Positions 42,777-49,862 of a stretch of DNA of 64,000 bases are shown in pieces. The translations under genes and the position numbers were made by a program. The notes beneath the pieces are model-generated. The model did not search any database. It saw only the letters and a list, made by a program, of their open reading frames with translations, and was not told where the DNA came from. Each line of letters opens with the position of its first letter. Positions within the stretch are counted from its first letter, which is position 1. The DNA comes from CAZUGH01 sp964619785 (GTDB lineage: Bacteria > Bacillota > Clostridia > Lachnospirales > Lachnospiraceae): contig CAZUGH010000002.1 in assembly GCA_964619785.1 (NCBI GenBank), forward strand, positions 20,168 to 84,167, read 5' to 3'.

Positions 42777-42926
42777 GTGAGTGAATGGATTGCAGAGTAT
42801 GGACGTTTGATTATCATGGCGTTAATTGGAATTTTAATTATGTCGGTCATTATATTTATGTGGCAATATCTGGGATTTTTCATGAATGCTTTGGGTGATT
42901 CACTGATGGGAGGGAATGCTTTGTGA
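42777..42926 (+). CDS. Flp-like miniprotein, leaderless (paralogue 3)
   Basis: A 49-residue ORF from GTG 42777, seven bases after GGGAGG: MSEWIAEYGRLIIMALIG, one hydrophobic helix, then a short amphipathic tail ending GGNAL. Same N-terminal register as paralogues 1, 2 and 4. Its stop overlaps the next start (GTGA), so the two are coupled. Confidence 0.75.
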   Translation: MSEWIAEYGRLIIMALIGILIMSVIIFMWQYLGFFMNALGDSLMGGNAL

Positions 42927-43375
42927 GTACGTTGATTCGACAATATGGACTTGTTATGATGGCAGTACTGATTGGGATTTTTCTTATTTGTGGCGTATAT
43001 CAAACGTTTCAAAATGAATGGGAGAAGACAGGTGTGATTGCAGATGGTAAACAAATGGAATTCGAGGGAAGGGCATCAACTGGCGGAGGGTATCCGATAC
43101 TTAAAACACAAGATTGTCAAGTAAAGGTTGGTGACGTATTGGATGTGAGAGATTTAGCTCATGCCGCTGATGTAGATGGAAAAGATTTGAGCAAAGAGAT
43201 TACCTATAAAGAGATTTCAGGTAATCTTCTTGGTAAAGATGGTAAGTCTTACTTGATTGATACGACAAAAGAGGGTGTATCGTGGCTTCAATTTCAAGTA
43301 AAAGGAAAGAGTGGTCTAGTTACTTGTAAGGAAGCTATCGTTATCGTGGATTGGAGGAAGAGTAAACAACTATGA
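42923..43375 (+). CDS. Flp-like minor pilin with Ig-like domain (paralogue 4)
   Basis: A 150-residue protein: MSTLIRQYGLVMMAVLIG, one membrane helix (about 9-27), then an extracellular domain with KVGDVLDVRDLAHAADVDG, which resembles the Ig-like DUF5011-type module in the large surface protein. Start GTG 42923 with GGGAGGG upstream. It has the layout of a minor or tip pilin carrying a globular domain. Its stop overlaps the next start (ATGA). Confidence 0.72.
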   Translation: MSTLIRQYGLVMMAVLIGIFLICGVYQTFQNEWEKTGVIADGKQMEFEGRASTGGGYPILKTQDCQVKVGDVLDVRDLAHAADVDGKDLSKEITYKEISGNLLGKDGKSYLIDTTKEGVSWLQFQVKGKSGLVTCKEAIVIVDWRKSKQL

Positions 43376-43698
43376 GAATGATGATTGAGCATTTTATTAC
43401 TTTTTTTCTACTGTTAGTATTTGTTTGGATTGGTGTTATGTATGTCATGCAAAACCTGTCCTATTCTAGTGCAAGACAATACCATAGTGGAGTTGTTAAT
43501 CAAATTGAGGATAGCAATTTTTCAGAAGATATCATCGCGGAATGCAAGGATAAGGCAGAAAAGGTTGGATATGATTTAAATATTGAACGATATTACAATG
43601 GGACTAATCAGGATGCTATGGTGACACTTTCTTTTATTTATGAGATTCCCATACTTCATACACAAAAGACTTATTCAATACAAGGCTATGCTAGATAG
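43372..43698 (+). CDS. Pseudopilin-like protein (TadE-like topology)
   Basis: A 108-residue protein with a short polar start (MRMMIEHF, Glu at 6), a hydrophobic helix (about 8-28), then LSYSSARQYHSGVV and an alpha/beta domain. This is the outline of TadE/TadF-type pseudopilins, again without a leader. Coupled to paralogue 4 by an ATGA overlap. Homology is not certain. Confidence 0.65.
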   Translation: MRMMIEHFITFFLLLVFVWIGVMYVMQNLSYSSARQYHSGVVNQIEDSNFSEDIIAECKDKAEKVGYDLNIERYYNGTNQDAMVTLSFIYEIPILHTQKTYSIQGYAR

Positions 43699-43713
43699 GA
43701 ATGGAGGAAGTTT

Positions 43714-44094
43714 ATGAAAAGTATAATGATATCATTTATTTGTGTACTTTGCTTACTCTTTACCGTTCAAGCACATTCCGATATAACGAGCTACTCGGTT
43801 CGAAAGGGAGAACTACAGGATGCACTAGGAGTTGCGATGAGTCAGACAATGAGAGAGTGTATGGTTCAGGGAAGTTATGGCATTGTAGATGAGAAAACTT
43901 TTACAGCAGCATTTTTACGAAGTTTATTGAGTAAAGTGAATTCAGATGGGGAAATAACAGTGAAGATTGTGACGTTAGATATGGAAGAAGGATTTTTAGA
44001 TGTGGAAGTGATTCAGAAATATCAAGATTATATCGGTAAAGAGCGAGAACTCAAACTGAGAAGAACTGTGATATTAGAAGAACCGACCCTATAA
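43714..44094 (+). CDS. Small exported protein closing the Tad-like locus
   Basis: A 126-residue protein with an N-terminal hydrophobic segment (residues 3-20) that may be a cleavable signal (after VQA-HSD) or an anchor. The following TSYSVRKGELQ resembles the SYSSARQ segment of the previous protein, then an alpha/beta domain with EITVKIVTLD. It may be a second pseudopilin-like component. GGAGG precedes the ATG. Function unknown; a hairpin follows. Confidence 0.7.
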   Translation: MKSIMISFICVLCLLFTVQAHSDITSYSVRKGELQDALGVAMSQTMRECMVQGSYGIVDEKTFTAAFLRSLLSKVNSDGEITVKIVTLDMEEGFLDVEVIQKYQDYIGKERELKLRRTVILEEPTL

Positions 44095-44105
44095 GAGTCG
44101 GTTCT
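44079..44105. terminator. Hairpin between convergent Tad-like locus and CNNM gene
   Basis: AGAACCGAC (44079-44087) pairs with GTCGGTTCT (44097-44105), nine perfect pairs with a nine-base loop. T-tracts are weak on both sides, so it may end both units only partly. Confidence 0.65.
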
Positions 44106-44109
44106 AGTA

Positions 44110-45420
44110 TTAGTCTTCTTGAGAATCAGATGATTCTGTCAATGGTGGGTTCACATGAATCTGAATTTTGTCAATTCGGTTATTGTGTACCTCGAGAACA
44201 GTATAGATTGCATATTCGTCCTCTGTTCTCTCGCCGGCTTCTGGGAAGTGGGCAAGTAGATTGATGACATGACCAGCAATGGAATCATAGTCATCAGATG
44301 TAATCGGTAGATGAAGATTTTCTTCGATATCATCTAGGCTAGTAGAGCCCAGAACGATATATTCATTATCTGCGATGATTTGAATATCATCTTCTTCATC
44401 CTCATCATATTCGTCTCGGATATCGCCTACGATTTCTTCAAGTAAGTCTTCCATAGTAATGAGACCTGCCAAGGCACCATACTCATCCAAAACAATTGTC
44501 ATTGAGATGAATTCTTTACGCATCTCGATGAAAAGTTCAGAAGTGTTTTTGTATTCATAAGTAAAATGTGCTTCTCGCACCAAACTCATTAAATCAAAGC
44601 TCTCACGGTCGCCTTGATAGAATACAAAGTCTTTTAGATTTATTATACCTACGATATTGTCAATACTTTCGTAATAAACAGGCATTCGTGCAAATTTGTT
44701 ATCTGTAAACTGTGCCAATAGTTCTTCATATGAAATATCCGTACTCACCATCTCGATGTCCATACGAGGGATCATAACATCTTTAGCAAGTGAATCGCCA
44801 AAATCAACAATATTGGTAATCATCTGACGTTCTTCACTTTCGATGACACCTTCTTCGTGGCTAACATCTACAAAGGTTCTAAGCTCGTCCTCGGTGATGG
44901 TGGCCTTCTCAGACATATCAACGCGTAGCAGACGAAGTATCAGATTGGATAATCCACTTACTAACCATACAATAGGTGTTAATATCTTTGTTATAAACAA
45001 GATCACGCTTGCATACATGAGCGACATTTTTTCGGCATTCATAGTGGCAAATGATTTTGGCGTAATTTCACCAAAAATCAAAATCAGGAATGTGAGGATT
45101 CCAGTAGCAATTCCAGCACCTAGACTGGCATTCTGACTGAGTCCCATACGTTCACAGATGGAAAATGCATAGGCTGTAGAAATTGAAGAAGCGGATAAGT
45201 TCACTACGTTATTACAAATCAATATAGTGCTTAACATCTTATGAGGTTCTTCAATAAGCTTTAATACAGTAGCAGCACGTTTCACTTTCTCTTCATCTAG
45301 GGCTCTCATACGTAATTTATTTACTGTAGTAAGAGCTGTTTCAGCAGAAGAGAAAAAGGCGGATAAGGTAATTAAAACAATAATTACAATAATATTCACC
45401 GCATCACTCGGGTCCAACAA
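44110..45420 (-). CDS. CNNM/CBS-domain transporter (HlyC/CorC family)
   Basis: Membrane protein with an N-terminal CNNM domain of three to four membrane segments (residues ~5-175, starting TLSAFFSSAETALTTVNK), two CBS domains (about 210-330) and a C-terminal CorC_HlyC domain. Members are implicated in magnesium or cobalt export, despite the old haemolysin name. 436 residues, full length. Read from its own promoter behind the ABC-F gene. Confidence 0.92.
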   Translation of the reverse strand: MLDPSDAVNIIVIIVLITLSAFFSSAETALTTVNKLRMRALDEEKVKRAATVLKLIEEPHKMLSTILICNNVVNLSASSISTAYAFSICERMGLSQNASLGAGIATGILTFLILIFGEITPKSFATMNAEKMSLMYASVILFITKILTPIVWLVSGLSNLILRLLRVDMSEKATITEDELRTFVDVSHEEGVIESEERQMITNIVDFGDSLAKDVMIPRMDIEMVSTDISYEELLAQFTDNKFARMPVYYESIDNIVGIINLKDFVFYQGDRESFDLMSLVREAHFTYEYKNTSELFIEMRKEFISMTIVLDEYGALAGLITMEDLLEEIVGDIRDEYDEDEEDDIQIIADNEYIVLGSTSLDDIEENLHLPITSDDYDSIAGHVINLLAHFPEAGERTEDEYAIYTVLEVHNNRIDKIQIHVNPPLTESSDSQED

Positions 45421-45452
45421 TAATCATCTCCAATTTTTATTTTATCTATCAT

Positions 45453-45481
45453 ATTGTACAATACATGATTTTATGTGTCAA
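45453..45481 (-). promoter_or_regulatory. Promoter of the CNNM/CBS gene
   Basis: On the minus strand TTGACA (45481-45476), 17 bases, TACAAT (45458-45453). Confidence 0.8.
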
Positions 45482-45491
45482 GAAAGCGCGT

Positions 45492-47102
45492 TTAGCTCAG
45501 AGCCTGACGCTTTCTAGCCATATCATCGTTATCTAAGTATTCATCATAGGTTGTAATCTTATCAATCATTCCATTCGGAGTCAATTCAATGATTCGATTG
45601 GCGATTGTCTGAATAAACTGATGATCCTGGGAGGTAAACATAATAGCTCCAGGGAATTTAATTAATCCATTATTCACAGATGTGATGGCTTCCATATCAA
45701 GGTGGTTGGTAGGCTCATCGAGCATCAGTACATTAGCACCAAGCATCATCATCTTTGATAACATAACACGGACTTTTTCTCCTCCAGAGAGCACATTGAC
45801 TTTCTTTAAACCGTCATCTCCAGCAAATAACATACGTCCTAGGAAACCACGAACATAAGTGGCATCTTTCTCTGGTGAGTATGGCATGAGCCAATCAACG
45901 ATGGTATCGTTACTACTAAAGTCCTTGGTATTGTCTTTTGGAAAATATGCCTGAGTAGTTGTGATACCCCATTTGTAATCCCCCTCGTCTGGCTCCATCT
46001 CGCCAGATAAAATCTGAAAGAGTGTAGTAGCAGCGATTCCATAAGAACCAACAAAAGCAATCTTATCTTCACGGCCTACAATAAAGGATACATTATCGAG
46101 AACCTTTTCACCGTCAATTGTCTTAGACAAGTTGGTAACAGTGAGAACTTCATTTCCGATTTCTCGCTCTGGTTTGAAATCCACGTATGGATACTTACGA
46201 CTAGATGGTCGTATATTATCTAGTTCGATTTTTTCGAGAGCACGTTTTCTAGAGGTAGCCTGTTTTGATTTTGATGCATTCGCACTAAATCTCTGAATAA
46301 AGTCTTGTAACTCTTTGATTTTTTCTTCTTTTTTCTTATTGGCTTCTTTCATTTGCTTTACAATCAATTGACTTGATTCATACCAGAAATCATAGTTACC
46401 AGCATAGAGCTGCATCTTGGCATAATCAATATCTACGGTATGGGTACATACCTTGTTCAAAAAATATCTGTCATGGCTGACTACGATAACAGTATTATCA
46501 AAATTGATTAAGAACTCCTCTAACCAACGAATTGCATCCAAGTCAAGATGGTTGGTAGGCTCATCGAGAAGAAGAATATCTGGATTACCAAATAATGCTC
46601 TAGCTAAGAGAACTTTGATTTTCTCACTACCAGATAACTCACTCATTTTTTTGTAATGAAGCTCGGTGTCGATGCTCAATCCATTTAATAGGGTAGCAGC
46701 ATCGGATTCGGCTTCCCATCCGTTCATCGTAGCAAACTCACCTTCAAGTTCACTCGCGCGAATACCATCTTCTTCTGTGAAATCTTCTTTTGCATAGATG
46801 GCATCCTTTTCTTTCATGATTTCATATAATCTTTTGTTACCCATGATAACAGTATCTAGAACAGGGAATTCATCATACTTAAAGTGATCCTGCTCCAATA
46901 CAGAGAGACGTTCGCCCGGTGTGATAATAATATCACCAGTGGTGCTCTCTAATTCACCAGATAAGAGCTTTAGGAATGTGGACTTACCAGCACCATTGGC
47001 GCCGATGATACCATAACAGTTTCCCTGGGTAAATTTAATGCTTACTTCTTCAAAAAGCGCCTTTTTACCAAAGCGCAATGAGACGTTACTAACTTGAATC
47101 AT
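45492..47102 (-). CDS. ABC-F family ATPase (YkpA/YbiT-like)
   Basis: Soluble protein with two ABC ATPase domains and no membrane part, the ABC-F group that acts on ribosomes. First Walker A GANGAGKSTFLKLL, signature LSGSEKIKV, Walker B ILLLDEPTNHLD; second domain has a less canonical P-loop (GSYGIAATTLFQ), but intact LSGGEKVRV and MLDEPTNHLD. The second P-loop lacking GKS is notable. Start at 47102 (MIQVSNVSLRFG) is spaced nine bases from AAAGG; the ATG at 47111 overlaps that site. 536 residues. Confidence 0.92.
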   Translation of the reverse strand: MIQVSNVSLRFGKKALFEEVSIKFTQGNCYGIIGANGAGKSTFLKLLSGELESTTGDIIITPGERLSVLEQDHFKYDEFPVLDTVIMGNKRLYEIMKEKDAIYAKEDFTEEDGIRASELEGEFATMNGWEAESDAATLLNGLSIDTELHYKKMSELSGSEKIKVLLARALFGNPDILLLDEPTNHLDLDAIRWLEEFLINFDNTVIVVSHDRYFLNKVCTHTVDIDYAKMQLYAGNYDFWYESSQLIVKQMKEANKKKEEKIKELQDFIQRFSANASKSKQATSRKRALEKIELDNIRPSSRKYPYVDFKPEREIGNEVLTVTNLSKTIDGEKVLDNVSFIVGREDKIAFVGSYGIAATTLFQILSGEMEPDEGDYKWGITTTQAYFPKDNTKDFSSNDTIVDWLMPYSPEKDATYVRGFLGRMLFAGDDGLKKVNVLSGGEKVRVMLSKMMMLGANVLMLDEPTNHLDMEAITSVNNGLIKFPGAIMFTSQDHQFIQTIANRIIELTPNGMIDKITTYDEYLDNDDMARKRQALS

Positions 47103-47141
47103 GTTGTGCATCCTTTCTTATTAAAAATACATAGCAACTCT

Positions 47142-47169
47142 ATTTTACTAAATATTAGGTATTTTGCAA
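47142..47169 (-). promoter_or_regulatory. Candidate promoter of the ABC-F gene
   Basis: On the minus strand TTGCAA (47169-47164), 16 bases, TAAAAT (47147-47142). Confidence 0.5.
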
Positions 47170-47187
47170 GGATTTTTCAAATAAATA

Positions 47188-47216
47188 TTGTTACTAATGT
47201 AGTTTTTCGTTATAAT
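47188..47216 (+). promoter_or_regulatory. Promoter of the GH13-like gene
   Basis: TTGTTA (47188-47193), 17 bases, TATAAT (47211-47216), about 38 bases before the start codon. Confidence 0.75.
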
Positions 47217-47254
47217 GGTAGTACAATAGTCTAAGAAAGAGATGAGGATACCAT

Positions 47255-49039
47255 ATGAATATACAGCAGGGAGAGCCATTACCACTGGGTGTCACCGTAT
47301 CTAAAGATGGAAACTATGTTCAGATTACCGTTTGGGCTAAAGATGAGAAAAAGTGTGAATTGCGTTTATATCAACAGGGGAAGAAGGCTCGCGTGTTTGC
47401 AATGTCCTCAATGGAACAACAAGGCGCGAAGGATATTTTTTCGCTACGATTTGTTGGTGAGCACATTACGGAGGAACTAGCTGACTGTGAATATATGATA
47501 AAAGCAGGTGGTGTTGAATTCATCGATCCTTATGCAAGGCGTATCAGTGGGAGAGATACATTTGGTCAGAAGGGGAAAGCACGAGGCGCATTTTCCTTTG
47601 ATACGTTTGATTGGAGTGATGAAAAGCGTCCCGAGCTTGATTTCTCAGAGATGATTCTCTATCAATGCCATGTGAGAGGATTTACAAAGCACTCCTCATC
47701 AGGTGTCAGCGCACCGGGAACCTATCAGGGAGTTATTGATAAAATCCCATATTTGAAGGATTTAGGGGTTAACACGTTGCTATTTTTACCATTGTATGAT
47801 TTTAACGAGGTGGGTGAACGTGGTGATGGTAAGAAGATAGTAAATTATTGGGGATATACAAAAGATGCGTATTATTTTGCTCCCAAGAGTTCATATGGTA
47901 CAGGACGAGAAAAACCTGGTATAGAATATAAGAAGATGATCAAGGCATTGCATCAGCAGGGGATGAACATACTGATGGATATTCATTTTCAAGATAAGTC
48001 ACAATCGTTTATCCTCGATTGCTTGCGATATTATGTGATGGAATACCATGTTGATGGTTTCTTGGTGAACCAAGATGTCGTGTCTGCGCAATTAGTTATG
48101 AATGATCCCATTCTTCGTAATGTAAAATTGCTAGGGACGGGTTGGCCGGATTTGTGTGAGGGAAATCACAAGCCTAGATTGGCTACTTTTAATGATGGTT
48201 TCATGATTGACGCGAGACGTTATCTTAAGAGTGATGAAGGGATGACGGGAAACTTTTATCAGAGATTTAAGAATCAAGGTGGCAATCAGGCAGTCATTAA
48301 TTATCTGACACAGAAAAATGGATTTACATTAAAGGATTTAGTTTCCTATGATGTGAAGCATAATGAAATAAACGGTGAGAAAAACCAAGATGGAACAGAG
48401 TATAATTATAGTTGGAATTGTGGAGTTGAAGGCGTTACTAGGAAGAAATCAGTCTTGCTTATGCGTAAGCAGCAGATGAAGAATGGACTTGCTTTCTTAT
48501 TACTTAGCATGGGGACACCAATGCTTTTGGCAGGCGATGAATTTGCAAATACTCAGAAAGGTAATAACAATGCATATTGCCAGGATAATGTGACGACGTG
48601 GCTGGATTGGGATTTGCTCGAGAAGAACCAGGATGTCTACAATTACGTCAAGAAACTGATTGAGTTTCGCGTAAAATGCAGAGTTTACGATGGTAGAACG
48701 TTTACTGGGATGGATGGTAAAGGAGCAGGGGCTCCGGATATTTCATGCCATGGTATCGAACCTTGGATGAATGAATTTGTGAATTACAGTAGAGAGTTAG
48801 GAATCATGTTTTATAAAACGTATATTGATAGTACTAGTTCTATTTATATTGCGATCAATATGCATTGGGAATCACATGAGTTCTTTTTGCCTGTGGTGGA
48901 CCACGGAAATTCATGGAAAGTGCTGATGGATACGAGTGGTAAGAATAAGGCTTTTAATAGTAAGTATCAAAAGTATGTAATGGACCCAAGAACCGTTGCT
49001 GTTTTTGAAGAAGTTCCTGGGTCAAAGAAGCCAGATTAA
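47255..49039 (+). CDS. GH13 debranching-enzyme homologue, catalytic residues lost
   Basis: A 594-residue relative of isoamylase/GlgX-type glycogen debranching enzymes: N-terminal CBM48-like domain (about 8-95), GH13 barrel (about 130-480) and a C-terminal beta domain. Strong family landmarks remain (DGFLV after HV, KHNEINGE, SWNCGVEG, LLAGDEFANTQKGNNNAYCQD), yet all three catalytic acids are replaced: nucleophile Asp is Asn272 (GFLVN), acid/base Glu is Thr295 (LLGTGW), and the third Asp is Asn355 (LTQKNG). The barrel loop between region I and II is also much shortened. Likely a glycan-binding pseudoenzyme. No glycogen gene is adjacent. Confidence 0.88.
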   Translation: MNIQQGEPLPLGVTVSKDGNYVQITVWAKDEKKCELRLYQQGKKARVFAMSSMEQQGAKDIFSLRFVGEHITEELADCEYMIKAGGVEFIDPYARRISGRDTFGQKGKARGAFSFDTFDWSDEKRPELDFSEMILYQCHVRGFTKHSSSGVSAPGTYQGVIDKIPYLKDLGVNTLLFLPLYDFNEVGERGDGKKIVNYWGYTKDAYYFAPKSSYGTGREKPGIEYKKMIKALHQQGMNILMDIHFQDKSQSFILDCLRYYVMEYHVDGFLVNQDVVSAQLVMNDPILRNVKLLGTGWPDLCEGNHKPRLATFNDGFMIDARRYLKSDEGMTGNFYQRFKNQGGNQAVINYLTQKNGFTLKDLVSYDVKHNEINGEKNQDGTEYNYSWNCGVEGVTRKKSVLLMRKQQMKNGLAFLLLSMGTPMLLAGDEFANTQKGNNNAYCQDNVTTWLDWDLLEKNQDVYNYVKKLIEFRVKCRVYDGRTFTGMDGKGAGAPDISCHGIEPWMNEFVNYSRELGIMFYKTYIDSTSSIYIAINMHWESHEFFLPVVDHGNSWKVLMDTSGKNKAFNSKYQKYVMDPRTVAVFEEVPGSKKPD

Positions 49040-49224
49040 AGATCGTGGTTTTCTACGATTGGATCGATAAGATCTAGCTCACACAGATGATTGTCTGTGA
49101 AATGTGTACAGGTGGTACATGACACTTCGCTATCTCCTGATTTGTTACTGCAGGAGCATCCAGATTTGGTGTCATAAGCACTACATTTTTCTGCAATATT
49201 TTTGTAGGTTTCCTGATTTAGCAT
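49036..49224 (-). CDS. Cys-rich miniprotein
   Basis: A 62-residue protein with seven Cys, including CSCS, CTTC and single Cys around them, suggesting a zinc or iron-sulfur site. AAGGAG is well spaced before the ATG on the minus strand, supporting a real gene. Its last codons overlap the end of the convergent GH13-like gene by four bases. I do not recognise the family. Confidence 0.7.
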   Translation of the reverse strand: MLNQETYKNIAEKCSAYDTKSGCSCSNKSGDSEVSCTTCTHFTDNHLCELDLIDPIVENHDL

Positions 49225-49300
49225 AGATTGGTCTCCTTTCCATTGGAATCAAGATTAGTATGCGTCAGAAGAAAAAAATTATACAAGCGATGGAGGCAAA

Positions 49301-49744
49301 ATGGTTTCTTTAGAGATAGAAGATGTGAAAGAATTTATGGGACAGTTGTTTCATAGTGATTCAATGTTTGATACCTTTGATGTTCATGATATTAAAGTAC
49401 AGACTTTATATCTTACGACGATATCTGGACGTGTCAATACAAAATGGCTGGATACAGAGGAAGAGGCGGGAGAATTTGTACATTGGTCTGATGTAAGACC
49501 AATTGTTTTTCAATTGATTAAAGGAAAGAAAACGCCACAGTCTATGGTTCTGAATTTTACAAAAATATTGGAGGCTGGTAATCGTGGTGCATTACAAGTG
49601 CGATATGAAGAGAACGGTTTGCGTCTAATAACGGGGTATAGTATGGCTGAATTTTCTTTGGATAAAACGAAAGAACAAGATTGGGACCAGCAGTGTATGC
49701 AATATCTTGTAAGCAAGGAAATTTCATATACGAAAATTAGTTAA
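49301..49744 (+). CDS. DUF5721-like conserved protein
   Basis: A 147-residue soluble protein that I associate with DUF5721, a Lachnospiraceae family of unknown function, by its start (MVSLEIEDVKEFMGQLF) and size. No signal peptide or membrane helix. Its C-terminal half looks like a beta-sheet domain. GATGGAGG precedes the ATG. It ends 12 bases before the htpG CIRCE element, so it is probably not in the htpG unit. Confidence 0.75.
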   Translation: MVSLEIEDVKEFMGQLFHSDSMFDTFDVHDIKVQTLYLTTISGRVNTKWLDTEEEAGEFVHWSDVRPIVFQLIKGKKTPQSMVLNFTKILEAGNRGALQVRYEENGLRLITGYSMAEFSLDKTKEQDWDQQCMQYLVSKEISYTKIS

Positions 49745-49756
49745 ACACGAACTTTG

Positions 49757-49783
49757 TTAGCACTCAATCAAAATGAGTGCTAA
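49757..49783. promoter_or_regulatory. CIRCE operator (HrcA site) upstream of htpG
   Basis: TTAGCACTC (49757-49765), nine-base spacer, GAGTGCTAA (49775-49783): a perfect match to the CIRCE consensus recognised by HrcA. It lies seven bases upstream of the htpG -35 box. Confidence 0.96.
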
Positions 49784-49790
49784 TTTTCTA

Positions 49791-49819
49791 TTGACATCTT
49801 GATTTCTCTGTATTATGAT
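49791..49819 (+). promoter_or_regulatory. htpG promoter
   Basis: TTGACA (49791-49796), 17 bases, TATGAT (49814-49819), directly behind the CIRCE element. Confidence 0.88.
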
Positions 49820-49862
49820 ATCCATTATAAAAGAAAAACATAAGAATTGGAGTGAATGAAAG

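Noticed and set aside
42623..42922. Non-coding intergenic region after the platform gene
   Set aside because: Two short ORFs with Shine-Dalgarno sites and the shared EYG start fill it, so it is coding.
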